From: an uncultured Prevotellaceae bacterium
Lineage (GTDB): Bacteria > Bacteroidota > Bacteroidia > Bacteroidales > Bacteroidaceae
Assembly: GCA_902768105.1 (NCBI GenBank)
Contig: CACXJZ010000002.1
Span: 1 to 64,000, forward strand
Direction of reading: 5' to 3'
Length of the DNA: 64,000 nucleotides
The notes under the pieces were generated by a model, which worked only from the letters and a program-made list of their open reading frames with translations, had not been told where the DNA came from and made no database searches. The stretch's first letter is position 1. Every line of letters begins with the position of its first letter. The position numbers and the translations under genes were made by a program. Below, piece after piece: positions 33,601-42,582 of this stretch.

Positions 33601-35369
33601 CCGAACTGGTTTATCTGCAGAAGGGTCAGGATGCTCACGTGGTGGAGGCTCGTATCTTGAAGGACGACGTGGAGGTGGGTCTGCTGAGCGGCACCTATTA
33701 TAATGAGGGTGCGGGCCGTATGGACGGCACGCTTACCATGCAGCGCTTCCCGCTGAATATCCTCAACGGTTTCATCCCTGGCGAGCTCATTGGACTGAAA
33801 GGTTTTGCCGAGGGCCATCTGGCTGTGAAGGGCAACATGAGTCGTCCGCAGGTTGACGGTGAGGTCTATCTCGACTCGTCCTATCTGGTCAGCGATATCT
33901 ACGGCATCAGCCTGCGCTTCGACAACGACCCCGTGCGCATCGTCGGTTCCCACCTGCTGTTGGAGAACTTCAGTCTCTATGCCTATAACGACAACCCGCT
34001 GACGCTCATGGGTGAGATAGACTTCTCCGACCTTGACCGCATGTCGATGAACCTGCGTATGCGAGCCCGCGATTTCCTGCTCATCAACTCCAAGAAGAAC
34101 ATGCGCTCCGAGACCTACGGCAAGGCATACGTCAACTTCATCGGTGTCATGAAGGGACGCGTGGACGACCTCGACATGCGTGGACGTCTTGACGTGCTGG
34201 GTTCTACGGACATGGCGTACATCCTGCGTGACTCTCCGCTGACCACCGACAACCAGCTGGACGAGCTGGTGAAGTTTACTGACTTCAGCGATACCACGCA
34301 GACGGTCATCTCGCGTCCGCAGGTATCAGGCTTCAACATGAACCTCACCATCGACGTGTCGCAGGGAGCCCATATCATTGCCTACCTCAATGCTGACCAG
34401 TCTAACTATGTTGATCTGATGGGCGGCGGCACGCTACGCATGACCTATAACCCCACAGAAAGCCTGCGCATGACGGGTAAATACACGCTCAACAACGGTG
34501 AGATGAAGTATTCGCTGCCCATTATTCCGCTCAAGACGTTCACCATCCAGAACGGCAGCTACATCGAGTTTACGGGCGACGTGATGAATCCCACGCTCAA
34601 CATCACGGCAACCGAGCGCGTGAAGTCAACGGTGAAGGACGAGAGTGGGTCAGGGCGCAGCGTCGATTTCGACTGTGGCGTCATCATCACCAAGACACTC
34701 GCCGACATGGGCGTTGAGTTTACGCTCGATGCGCCTCAGGACATGCAGATTCATGGCGAGCTGACGACGATGAGTCTTGAGCAGCGCGGCAAGCTGGCCG
34801 TCTCCATGCTCACTACGGGCATGTATCTCTCTGATGGCGGCACAGGTGCCTTCACCATGAACACGGCCCTCAGCTCGTTCCTCAGCAGCGAGATCAACAA
34901 TATCACCGGTAATGCCCTGCGCACGCTCGATTTGAGCTTTGGCCTCGACAACTCTACCGATGCTTCGGGTGCCACGCATACCGACTACTCGTTCAAGTTT
35001 GCCAAGCGCTTCCTGAATAACCGCCTGCGCGTCGTCATCGGCGGCGTGGTCTCTACGGGTGCCGAGCTGCGGGAACGTAACCACTCGTTCTTCGACAACG
35101 TCATGCTTGAGTATCGACTTGACGAAACGGCCAATAAGTATATGAGCGTGTTCTACCAGAACAACTCCTATGACTGGCTCGAGGGCTACACCCAGCTCTA
35201 TGGCGTCGGCTTCATCTGGCGCCGCTCGCTCAGTTCGCTGCTCGACATCTTCAGCTTCAAGTCTGACACGCCTACGTTTCCCCTACGTCCAATGACTCCT
35301 GCACAGCCTGTGGCTCCCGCAGAGCCCGTTGCTCCTGCAGACACAACCAATCACGTACCGCATGAATAG
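30690..35369 (+). CDS. TamB-like translocation and assembly protein, 1559 aa
   Basis: An N-terminal membrane anchor (ALLTPVLLFLLLFVLIYLPP, residues 15-34) precedes a very long repetitive beta-rich region and a C-terminal TamB/DUF490 domain (about 1200-1500) that includes VIITKTLADMGVEFTLDAP. TamB spans the periplasm, forming a groove for lipid transport or outer-membrane protein assembly. The stop overlaps the next gene, which encodes a TamA/BamA-like barrel, giving the usual tamB-tamA pairing. A proline-rich tail (AQPVAPAEPVAPAD) ends the protein. Confidence 0.88.
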   Translation: MGSKTKKTLKWTIAALLTPVLLFLLLFVLIYLPPVQNWLVQRVASYASEKTGMQISIDHVNLEFPLDLGIDGFRMIQGQDTIADMEHMTVDVELLPLLRSKVVIDELEITNTKLNTSDLIATTRIKGQLERLFLTSRGIDLDKQTVDLNGATLDGAYVDIAMIDTVVPDTSTSRTLWKIYADSLTINRSQVAFHQPGDTLSVNAWLGRASAYEGVVDLEKELYTVSRFVVRDGKLAYHQNYEPEVEGFDYNHIDLTGVQIDIDSIMFQQPRLSLNVRQLVMRDKSGLEITELRGPFSMDSTSIQLPHAVLRTPDSDIEAEFEMDLNAFDSISPGALRMRLNAQLGKQDLLRFMGGLPQQMQQQWPNHPLSIRGSVNGNMEQADFTGLIIDLPTAFHLTADGTAANLTDMNSLKADVALHGKTENLSFLSAYLPSPSTLRLPPMSVDGRFKVNGPSYDADFTAREGSGTVKGTAFVNTAGSMQYKADLQIENLNIHDFMPKDSIYTLSADVQLDGSGTDFFNAGSRLDATADIHHLRYGHWNLTDMTADAVLKNGRAHANVVSRNELINGNIEVDALLSSKQLDATVTADVDRIDFHALRLAEDSLVVGLCGHLDVTSDLKDNHRVQGYIGEMEVTDSKHVYRPTDIAVDALTRRDTTWAHLNSGDITMNLTASGGYEQLIDQLMKLSDEANGQFSERIIDQPKLLSMLPTMHLDMRSGNNNPLMTLLRKNDISYKNLFIDLTTSPETGLNGSGFVYSLVADSNRIDTIDFLIQTRSEGEGRRIKERHVSFNLHVQNNKRNPQFVFNALIDGAVHKKGAVVGLRFYDKDNRLGVRVGANAELLETGINLHLVPSKPTIGYKEFNLNEDNYIFLGPNNRIKAKVDLVADDGTGVKVYSEDDNSDYLQDLTVSVNRLNLGELTSVFPYYLPRMGGMLNGDFHVVQDTDGHFSVASDMAVRNMTYESSELGNLSTELVYLQKGQDAHVVEARILKDDVEVGLLSGTYYNEGAGRMDGTLTMQRFPLNILNGFIPGELIGLKGFAEGHLAVKGNMSRPQVDGEVYLDSSYLVSDIYGISLRFDNDPVRIVGSHLLLENFSLYAYNDNPLTLMGEIDFSDLDRMSMNLRMRARDFLLINSKKNMRSETYGKAYVNFIGVMKGRVDDLDMRGRLDVLGSTDMAYILRDSPLTTDNQLDELVKFTDFSDTTQTVISRPQVSGFNMNLTIDVSQGAHIIAYLNADQSNYVDLMGGGTLRMTYNPTESLRMTGKYTLNNGEMKYSLPIIPLKTFTIQNGSYIEFTGDVMNPTLNITATERVKSTVKDESGSGRSVDFDCGVIITKTLADMGVEFTLDAPQDMQIHGELTTMSLEQRGKLAVSMLTTGMYLSDGGTGAFTMNTALSSFLSSEINNITGNALRTLDLSFGLDNSTDASGATHTDYSFKFAKRFLNNRLRVVIGGVVSTGAELRERNHSFFDNVMLEYRLDETANKYMSVFYQNNSYDWLEGYTQLYGVGFIWRRSLSSLLDIFSFKSDTPTFPLRPMTPAQPVAPAEPVAPADTTNHVPHE

Positions 35370-37740
35370 AAACTGCTTATATATAGTAATATGTATGTTT
35401 TTCGTTGCCTGTAGCACAACGAACAGCATCCCTGATGGTGACCAGTTGTATGTGGGCCTGAAGAAGATACAATATGAGAACTACGAGCCTGGTAGTTATG
35501 CCGACGAAACAAAGGAGGAGCTTGAGGCGGCCCTGGCCACGCCCCCCAACGGAGCCCTGTTTGGCAGTTCCTATTACCGCTCGTTCTTTGCCCCTAGTCT
35601 CTGGATATGGAACGCCTTTTCCGAGGGCGAGAGCGGCTTCTCCAAGTGGATGACCTCTTCGTTCGGTAAGGCTCCGGTACTGATGAGCTGGGTCAACCCC
35701 GAGTTGCGTGCCACCGTTGCCCAGTCTGTGCTTCGCAAGCATGGCTATTTCCACGGCTTTGTGGGCTATGACGTGGAGACACAGAAGAATCCCAAGAAGG
35801 CCAAGATTGCCTACCGCGTCAATATGGGTCCGCTGTTTACCATCGACACGCTGCAGTACATCGGCTTCCCTGCCGAGGCCGACACGCTGATACGCCTCTC
35901 TGCCGAGGATGCCCTCATTCATCCGGGCGATCCCTTTAACGTGGCTACGCTCGATGCCGAGCGTACCCGTCTGACACAGCTCTTCCGCAACAACGGCTAC
36001 TATTACTATCAGCCGGGCTATGCCAGCTATCTGGCTGACACGATGGCCGTTCCGGGACATGCGCAGATGCGTCTGCAGATGGTTGATAACATCCCTGACG
36101 AGGCTAAGCGCAAGTGGTACATCGGCCACATCAACATCAATATGCGCAACTCCTCCCGCGAGCAGTTTACCGACTCCACCGTGCGACGCTCCTTCACCGT
36201 GCGCTACAGCGGCAAAACCCCGCCGTTGCGCCCTCGCGTCATCATGGCCGACATGAAGCTGCGTCCGCGCCAGCTCTTCAGCTATGACAACTACTTGGAA
36301 TCGGTGTCTAAGCTCAATGCTATGGGGCTCTTCTCCATGATCGATTTCCAGTTTGCACCCCGTGACAGCTCGGCCACCTGCGACACGCTCGACCTGACGC
36401 TCAACTGCACCTTCAACAAACCCTACGACTTCTACGTGGAGACCAACTTCAATGCCCGTACTGTGGGACGCATAGGTCCTGAGCTGAAGCTGGGTGTGAC
36501 ACGTCGTAACGCCTTCCACGGTGGCGAGAAGATCGATGTCAACCTGCACGGCTCGTACGAGTGGAGCACCAGCGGTTCGAACAGCGACATGAGCAACTAC
36601 AACTACGGTGCCGATGCCAGCATCGAGTTCCCGCGAATCATTGCGCCCTTCTACAGTAACAGCTCCACGCGGCGCGACAGCCTGGGACGCCGCATCCGCC
36701 GTCGCCGCTTCTTCTCTACACCAACCACGCTGGCGAAGATCTCTGCCGACATCATCCGTCGTCCGGGCTACTACAAGATGCACGTCAACAGTGGCGAGTG
36801 GACTTATCGCTGGCAGTCGTCCGAAACCAGCCGCCACGAGTTCTCGCCCCTGACGGTGAAGTACCAGTACATTAACTCGCATACTGCCGAGTTCGATAGC
36901 CTTATTTACGATAACCCCTTCCTGATTGCGACGATGGAGGACTATTGTATTCCCGAGATGCGCTACACCTATACCTATACGAGTCCGGCGGGCACGCGTA
37001 ACCCCATCCGCTGGGAGACGTCGGTGGCCGAGTCGGGCAACATTACGTCGCTGGGCTTCATGCTGCTGGGTAAGGGCAAGTGGACGGAGACTGGCAAGAC
37101 GCTCTTCAAGACGCCTTACTCGCAGTTCATCAGACTTGAGTCTGACTTCACCAAGACGTGGACGCTTGACTATGGTTCACAGCTCGTAGCCCATGCCAAC
37201 GCGGGCTTCATACCATGTTTCGGTAACACGTACAAGGCGCCTTTTAGCGAGCTGTTCTATGTTGGCGGTGCCAACAGCATACGTGCCTTCGGTGTGCGCC
37301 GCATAGGTCCGGGTTCCTTCTCCGCCAACAAACTTGAGGGCGACCGTCAGATGTCCTATCTCCTGCAGAATGGCGATATGAAGCTTGTGTTCAACCTGGA
37401 GTATCGCCGCCAGATTTCGGGTAGCCTCTATGGTGCGGTGTTCCTTGATGCGGGCAACGTGTGGAACCTCAGTACCGATTTTAGCGACATCAGCGAAGAG
37501 GCTGACGAAATCTTTAACATACTGTACGACGGCACACGCTTCGACTTCTCTACATTCCTCGACCAGATGGCGCTGGGCACGGGCATCGGACTGCGTTACG
37601 ACTTTGACTTCCTCGTCCTGCGTCTCGACTGGGGCATCGCTCTCCACCTACCTTATGCCACCAGCCGTTCCGGCTACTTCAATGTTGATAGCTTCTCACG
37701 TAACCAGACGCTCCACTTCGCCATCGGCTACCCGTTCTAA
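35362..37740 (+). CDS. TamA/BamA-like outer-membrane barrel lipoprotein, 792 aa
   Basis: The ATG at 35362 overlaps the tamB stop by eight bases. The N terminus MNRNCLYIVICMFFVACSTT contains a lipobox (VAC), so the protein is probably lipidated, as is common for Bacteroidota BamA-like proteins. POTRA-type repeats occupy about residues 100-350, and a 16-strand barrel follows at 370-792 with GGANSIRAFGVRRIGPG, comparable to the conserved loop-6 motif (V/IRGF/Y) of Omp85 proteins. It ends with FAIGYPF. It likely works with TamB in envelope biogenesis. Confidence 0.87.
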   Translation: MNRNCLYIVICMFFVACSTTNSIPDGDQLYVGLKKIQYENYEPGSYADETKEELEAALATPPNGALFGSSYYRSFFAPSLWIWNAFSEGESGFSKWMTSSFGKAPVLMSWVNPELRATVAQSVLRKHGYFHGFVGYDVETQKNPKKAKIAYRVNMGPLFTIDTLQYIGFPAEADTLIRLSAEDALIHPGDPFNVATLDAERTRLTQLFRNNGYYYYQPGYASYLADTMAVPGHAQMRLQMVDNIPDEAKRKWYIGHININMRNSSREQFTDSTVRRSFTVRYSGKTPPLRPRVIMADMKLRPRQLFSYDNYLESVSKLNAMGLFSMIDFQFAPRDSSATCDTLDLTLNCTFNKPYDFYVETNFNARTVGRIGPELKLGVTRRNAFHGGEKIDVNLHGSYEWSTSGSNSDMSNYNYGADASIEFPRIIAPFYSNSSTRRDSLGRRIRRRRFFSTPTTLAKISADIIRRPGYYKMHVNSGEWTYRWQSSETSRHEFSPLTVKYQYINSHTAEFDSLIYDNPFLIATMEDYCIPEMRYTYTYTSPAGTRNPIRWETSVAESGNITSLGFMLLGKGKWTETGKTLFKTPYSQFIRLESDFTKTWTLDYGSQLVAHANAGFIPCFGNTYKAPFSELFYVGGANSIRAFGVRRIGPGSFSANKLEGDRQMSYLLQNGDMKLVFNLEYRRQISGSLYGAVFLDAGNVWNLSTDFSDISEEADEIFNILYDGTRFDFSTFLDQMALGTGIGLRYDFDFLVLRLDWGIALHLPYATSRSGYFNVDSFSRNQTLHFAIGYPF

Positions 37741-37830
37741 GGGAAATCCCGTCGCAAGTATGTAGTTAAGCTGTCGTTAATATATGGAGGGGGCTTCCTT
37801 TGCGCTCTACGAATACTTCGCAAGATAATC

Positions 37831-38760
37831 TTATGATACAGTGTGGTAGGTGATGAGACCCTCCATGGGACTCTGCATGATCTTTCCAACGGTAAAACCT
37901 TCCAAGTCGGCGGCCTGTCGCAATTCACTCTCATAGTGATAAGCCATGGAACCTACGAAACCGACTGGGAGCTGCTGGGTGTTGAGCATCGAAGTGCGCT
38001 GGGCGTAGGGTGACACGTTGTGCGTCAGGAAGTCGCGGAAGTTACGGACAATGAGGTCATGCAGCAGGGGGTTGTCACGGTGCTGCTCAATGAAGAGTGA
38101 CGTGGAGGCCAGGAAACGGTTGGCCATCGGTTCACGATATACCTTGTTTATAATATCAGCCTGAGTCAGACTTGTCTCAGTCAAGTAGGCATCGCGGATA
38201 TCAACAAACTGGGGATTCTTGAAGATGGCGTTCATGAAGAGACGGCCCAGCACGGCACCACTGCCCTCGTCGCCGAGGATGTAGCCGAGGGCGGGCGTGT
38301 TCTGAACAATCTGCTCACCATCGTAAAGACATGAGTTGGCACCTGTGCCGAGGATACAGGCAATGCCAGCTTCGTGCTGACAGAGGGCACGGGCAGCTGC
38401 CATGAGGTCGGAATAGACATCGATGCCCCGGTAGGGGAACACCTCGGCAAGTATCTGCTTCATCATGGGCACATGGGCCGGCGTGCAGCCACTGCCGTAG
38501 AAGAAAACGTCGATCTGCTCCAACAGCGGTTTCTCCAGTGCCCGCGAATTGATGAGGGTGGCACGCGGGAAGGTGGATAACTGTGACATGAGTTCGTGGC
38601 CCAGGATGCGGCGGATGTCGTCTGCTGTCTGGTGAACGGGGGTGATGCCCTGTGTCTTGAAGGTTGCAATAACGTCCCACTGCATGGGATAGGGTGAATG
38701 GATGAGGGTCCAATCGGTCTTGGTGCTTCCGCTGTCGGCTATTAGGATCATACTTGTCAT
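37831..38760 (-). CDS. BadF/BcrA-type ATPase, probable N-acetylglucosamine kinase, 309 aa
   Basis: ASKHA-fold kinase motifs: phosphate 1 ADSGSTKTDW (about residues 8-17), phosphate 2 near GTGANS (about 138-143) and GDEGSGAVLG (about 162-171). The length and motifs match the bacterial GlcNAc kinases often labelled BadF/BadG/BcrA/BcrD ATPases, which phosphorylate amino sugars from peptidoglycan or glycans. The start could be Met1 (38760) or Met4 (38751). It is monocistronic behind the promoter at 38803. Confidence 0.8.
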   Translation of the reverse strand: MTSMILIADSGSTKTDWTLIHSPYPMQWDVIATFKTQGITPVHQTADDIRRILGHELMSQLSTFPRATLINSRALEKPLLEQIDVFFYGSGCTPAHVPMMKQILAEVFPYRGIDVYSDLMAAARALCQHEAGIACILGTGANSCLYDGEQIVQNTPALGYILGDEGSGAVLGRLFMNAIFKNPQFVDIRDAYLTETSLTQADIINKVYREPMANRFLASTSLFIEQHRDNPLLHDLIVRNFRDFLTHNVSPYAQRTSMLNTQQLPVGFVGSMAYHYESELRQAADLEGFTVGKIMQSPMEGLITYHTVS

Positions 38761-38802
38761 AAGTTATGGGTTTTCGTTTTCAGTTTTGTTTTAAAGTTTC
38801 TG

Positions 38803-38810
38803 CAAAGGTA
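38803..38810 (-). promoter_or_regulatory. Promoter -7 element of the sugar kinase gene
   Basis: On the minus strand TACCTTTG lies 43 bases before the start codon. The sequence from here to 38990 is AT-rich, with no ORF or repeat that I can support. Confidence 0.6.
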
Positions 38811-38992
38811 AGAAAAAAATGAAAAAATAAAAGAATAAAGAAATAAAAATCTTACCTTTTCGCAACATTGCCTGAAAAGAAGTGTCAGAGAAACTCAAAA
38901 AAATGTTTTTTTTGCCAACAGAAATAATTGTTTAACCCTAAAAACTGAATGCCTATGGGCTGAGATAAATACGATGCGTAGCATCAAGGACA

Positions 38993-39051
38993 TATAACAA
39001 CTTCCCCCGTCACTCCAATTATTACAAGGAATGACGGGGGAGGTTGTTATA
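38993..39051. terminator. Long hairpin (24-bp stem) at the edge of the accessory region
   Basis: TATAACAAC-T-TCCCCCGTCA-C-TCC (38993-39016) pairs with GGA-A-TGACGGGGGA-G-GTTGTTATA (39028-39051) with two imperfect positions and an 11-base loop. It lies just after the stop of the minus-strand DUF4268-type gene and may act as its terminator. The stem is far longer than needed, so a miniature mobile-element remnant is possible. Confidence 0.6.
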
Positions 39052-39078
39052 GAAAATGTCGTGCAATATGCAATAATC

Positions 39079-40179
39079 CTATTTCTTGTACTTAACAGCC
39101 ACTTTGCTGAAAGTAGCAATATACTTTTCAGTGGTTGAAATGAAGAAGTCGTACATTTCCAGCCACTGGTCTTCTTGCAAGTAGCTAAAGTCTTTCCACT
39201 GGCTGATACGACAGGTCACTTTATCATCGAGCCGTTCCCATTTCATGGCACCCAACTCTGCCTCGATGGTGTCTTTGTGGCTATAGAAGAAGTCGTATAT
39301 TCGTTTGTTCGTCTCACGTACACCTGTATTGACGTAGATTTCCGTGCGACATGCGACTCTACTGATGATGATGTTCACAGAGGTACCGCCGATACCAACT
39401 CCACCTTTGCCCATCCAACTGTCAGAATTGGGTGTTGATGCAGCATAAGGGCCGTTTTTCTGTTTGTTGTATTCCACAAAGTGCTGCCAGAATTCCAGTC
39501 GTCCGTTCTCACTACGTTTCTTCTTCTCTGCTTTCTGTGACTCCACTTTCTTCTTCTCGGCAATCTTAATGGTGTATTCCTCAGCCTCCTTGATGGGAAT
39601 TATCTGGTCAAACTCTACCATTACCTTCCCGTTATACATGTAAGGCGACACCTTGATACAACAGATGTCTATACCAAAGTTGCGTAGCCATAGAGCCGAT
39701 GAAGTTACCTCTTTGCGGAAGTTGGCAGCAACGAAGACTATTCGCTGTGAGTTTTCAGGGTTCAGCTCGATATCTTCCATATCCTCCTTGTCGTAGAATG
39801 ATAGTATCTGCTCTTTTGCCTCTTCTTCCGTGCCATTCAGGTACTTGGCAAAGATAGATACTATCTCGTCTTGCGACAAACTGGAGCAGTAAGAAGCATA
39901 CTTGATGGCCTGCCATGTTACATCGCGCCCTGAGTCGTCGAGTTTGTTCTCTATGACAACCAGCTTCCCTTCTTTATCTAATGCAAGCAGGTCAAGCCGT
40001 TCATGAGTATCACTAAACCCGTCGAACTCTTTTTGGATGACAAGCAGTTCTTCACCCAGCACCTCAGGATTCTTGGCTATCCACTCCTGCAAGTGCTGAC
40101 GTTCCTTCAGTTTCTGTTCCTTAAACGTAGTCGGTTCTGCAGTTATCAACTTATTGCTGTCTTTGTCAAGTATGTACAT
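39079..40179 (-). CDS. DUF4268-type protein with PD-(D/E)XK-like nuclease motif, 366 aa
   Basis: Around residues 62-80, the segment RLDLLALDKEGKLVVIENKL shows the Asp...Glu-x-Lys arrangement of PD-(D/E)XK nucleases, followed by DVTWQAIKYASYCS, usual in this fold. The C-terminal part (about 230-366) with FWQHFVEYNK and later DFISTTEKY resembles DUF4268 proteins found with restriction systems. It is the third gene of the operon with an EcoRI-family methylase and a DUF262-HNH protein, 11 bases downstream of the latter. A DNA-cleaving role in defence is inferred. Confidence 0.7.
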   Translation of the reverse strand: MYILDKDSNKLITAEPTTFKEQKLKERQHLQEWIAKNPEVLGEELLVIQKEFDGFSDTHERLDLLALDKEGKLVVIENKLDDSGRDVTWQAIKYASYCSSLSQDEIVSIFAKYLNGTEEEAKEQILSFYDKEDMEDIELNPENSQRIVFVAANFRKEVTSSALWLRNFGIDICCIKVSPYMYNGKVMVEFDQIIPIKEAEEYTIKIAEKKKVESQKAEKKKRSENGRLEFWQHFVEYNKQKNGPYAASTPNSDSWMGKGGVGIGGTSVNIIISRVACRTEIYVNTGVRETNKRIYDFFYSHKDTIEAELGAMKWERLDDKVTCRISQWKDFSYLQEDQWLEMYDFFISTTEKYIATFSKVAVKYKK

Positions 40180-40190
40180 ATTATTATTTT

Positions 40191-41372
40191 TTATCTATTA
40201 CCTTTTTCTCTATTATGTCTTTTGCACAGCATTTGACAGTTTTTAATGTCCGTGTTTCCGCCATTGCTCCAAGCGGTCACGTGGTCAGCCTCCATTTCTT
40301 GTATCTTGTAGATCTTATGACAGATATTCTCATGTCCCAACGCACAATCAGGGCAATTACTTTTTCCTGTTGCTTTGGCATCTGCAGTCTGCTGATTATA
40401 GACAATGCGCTTCGTCCTTTGATCAAATACCCTAACATTCAGTAGTTGAGTATCTTGTTCGCCACCAAGCACATATTCCCATATTCCACTTTGATCTTCT
40501 ATTTGGGTATCTGCTAACAGTTTTTGTATTTTCTCCGACAAAACATCAGGGTTGTAACCCTGAAGATGATATGTGCGCCATAGCCTTCCCCATTCCAATC
40601 CTTTCATCTTAGGTTCAACATCCTTAAATGTACTGTTTATCCAGCCAACGACACTATCAAAATAATTAGTCAATTCTGTGATGTCGCCATTGTTTCGATG
40701 TTCACTCATATACCGCTCAATCCGCTTGTTGTCATTCTCAGCTTCGGCAACCCAACGCAAGGCCTCTTCAAGAATCTCCTGCCGTTTGGGATCTCCACTG
40801 ATATATGTCCTCCACTTTATCATATTGGTATTGCTTGAATTACTGAAGACCTTCTTGGCCTCTGTCACGAACTTACCACTATATATAGCATTTCGTTTCT
40901 CTTGTTCTGTCAGTTTCATACCAACGATATTGATAGTTTCGAACCATTGCTTTATTTCTGATTCCGTACCCTCACAAGCGTAGATAGTCAGCGGGCTCTT
41001 AAGAATTTTTTCACGCTTATCCTTTGGTAATGCGCTGAATTGCTTTTCCTTTTTGTCGTCTTCATCGATAATAGAAAAATGTCCTGTTACGTATCGTCCA
41101 AAAGATGTAATTCGTTGTTGACCATCTAGCACCTCATACATTCCATCGGGTCGTTTTACGAAATAGAGCAAACCAAGGGGATATTTTTTCAAGAGGCTAT
41201 AAATGACATCCGCATCATGCTTTCCATCACCATAAATATAATGCCTTTGATACTCTGGCTGGATAATAAGTTTTCCACCCCAGCCAAACAGTCCTTTCGC
41301 TTCTAACTTACTATAGCTAAATCCGTTGCAAATGTCCGCAACAGTCAAATCTGTTATCAATGTAGTTTCCAT
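40191..41372 (-). CDS. DUF262-HNH fusion protein, probable restriction nuclease, 393 aa
   Basis: The N-terminal DUF262 domain (about residues 25-220) has the conserved [11 protein letters not shown] and DGQQRITSF motifs, a ParB/Srx-like NTPase fold as in GmrS and SspE-type defence proteins. The C terminus is a complete HNH nuclease: CPDC (about 340), [12 protein letters not shown], then [15 protein letters not shown], giving the His, Asn and zinc-binding Cys residues. It lies four bases after the methyltransferase gene on the same strand. NTP-regulated cleavage of unmodified DNA is a reasonable inference; specificity is unknown. Confidence 0.82.
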   Translation of the reverse strand: METTLITDLTVADICNGFSYSKLEAKGLFGWGGKLIIQPEYQRHYIYGDGKHDADVIYSLLKKYPLGLLYFVKRPDGMYEVLDGQQRITSFGRYVTGHFSIIDEDDKKEKQFSALPKDKREKILKSPLTIYACEGTESEIKQWFETINIVGMKLTEQEKRNAIYSGKFVTEAKKVFSNSSNTNMIKWRTYISGDPKRQEILEEALRWVAEAENDNKRIERYMSEHRNNGDITELTNYFDSVVGWINSTFKDVEPKMKGLEWGRLWRTYHLQGYNPDVLSEKIQKLLADTQIEDQSGIWEYVLGGEQDTQLLNVRVFDQRTKRIVYNQQTADAKATGKSNCPDCALGHENICHKIYKIQEMEADHVTAWSNGGNTDIKNCQMLCKRHNREKGNR

Positions 41373-41375
41373 ACG

Positions 41376-42578
41376 TTATTTCTTTTTGCGGATTAAAATT
41401 CTTACAAATTTTTGCATATAATATTTGCCGTCAACAATATAATATGTATCTCCCTCTAGTGGCCCGGGAATTTCAATGACTGCGCCATCATTTAGCTTTG
41501 TTACTTCCTTCTTTCCTATTGTACCATTTTTGTTTACCTGCTTCTGTTTGGGATAAGTTTTCTCTGCAGCTCCAAACCAAGTTTTGGTAATACCAACAAT
41601 CTCAAATTGCTCTGGACAATAAAAGCCCAAGAATGATATTGGCACACCCATCATTCCATTGTAATCTGAAGGGATTGACTTCGTGGCAGGTACTTCTATT
41701 GCATTAAAATTATCATAATGCAGGTATGAAACGAGTCCTTCCAAATCTTTATGGGTGCAGAATTTTAGGTTATCTGCCATTGTCATCAGTTCCAAAGGTT
41801 GATGTCTTTGTCCGTGTTCAATATTCGTCATCCAAATACTAGGTGACCTACCCATCACTTTCCCATTTATGATGCGGTATTTACTTCCTTCTTTTTCGTT
41901 CTTTAGATAATACTCAGCTGTCTCATTTGGAACATCAAACAATAGATCTAAACTTGAACGAGTCGTTCCAATCCACACCTTGTTGTCCTTGACATACGGG
42001 AAGACCTCCTTAGTGGAAATGCAGTTCTTATTGCAAATGTATAAGAATTGCTTTCCTGACTCTATAAGCCAATGAAAATAGATATTGAACAATGAAAACG
42101 GAGGGTTCGTGATAATGATATCCGACTCATCTCTTAGTTTTGTAACTTCTTCACTTCGGAAGTCACCATCACCTTCAAGATAATCCCATTCTAAATCATC
42201 ATCATTAATAACACCATCTCCTGTTACATCACGCTCTAAAACGAATATTTTTCCATGTGTTTGTGCTTTTTTCGGGTCGAACTGAGGAGAATCGGTCTCA
42301 AACAGAGATGGCTGATACCCATTCTTCAACTTTTTGCTGTCAGGTGCATAGCTGGTAGAAACAAGTTTCTTTATGCCAAATTCCTCGAACCGACGAGCAA
42401 AGAATTTTGTAAAGTTGCTCCATTCGGGATCATCACAGGGAAGAAGAATTGTCTTTCCGCGGAATACGTCTGCATTGTATTCCACATAGGACAACACTTC
42501 GCGCTCAATATCAGCATATTGAGTATAGAATTCATCTTGGTTTGCTGCTTGGGCATTGTTTAGATTTGTATTTGCCAT
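41376..42578 (-). CDS. EcoRI-family adenine-specific DNA methyltransferase, 400 aa
   Basis: Sequence blocks match M.EcoRI as I know it: DEFYTQYADIE near residue 15, CDDPEWSNFTKFFARRFEEF (about 49-68), GDGDFRSEE, the catalytic TNPPFSLF (about 157-164), and the later DYNGMMGVPISFL. It transfers methyl groups from AdoMet to adenine N6. Between the second and third blocks is an extra segment including DVTGDGVINDDDLE, which looks like an EF-hand or dockerin-type calcium loop not present in M.EcoRI. No EcoRI-like endonuclease is adjacent; a DUF262-HNH protein follows instead. Confidence 0.88.
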   Translation of the reverse strand: MANTNLNNAQAANQDEFYTQYADIEREVLSYVEYNADVFRGKTILLPCDDPEWSNFTKFFARRFEEFGIKKLVSTSYAPDSKKLKNGYQPSLFETDSPQFDPKKAQTHGKIFVLERDVTGDGVINDDDLEWDYLEGDGDFRSEEVTKLRDESDIIITNPPFSLFNIYFHWLIESGKQFLYICNKNCISTKEVFPYVKDNKVWIGTTRSSLDLLFDVPNETAEYYLKNEKEGSKYRIINGKVMGRSPSIWMTNIEHGQRHQPLELMTMADNLKFCTHKDLEGLVSYLHYDNFNAIEVPATKSIPSDYNGMMGVPISFLGFYCPEQFEIVGITKTWFGAAEKTYPKQKQVNKNGTIGKKEVTKLNDGAVIEIPGPLEGDTYYIVDGKYYMQKFVRILIRKKK

Positions 42579-42582
42579 ACAC

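Noticed and set aside
39079..41372. EcoRI-type restriction endonuclease
   Set aside because: Neither downstream protein resembles R.EcoRI; one is DUF262-HNH and the other DUF4268/PD-(D/E)XK-like.
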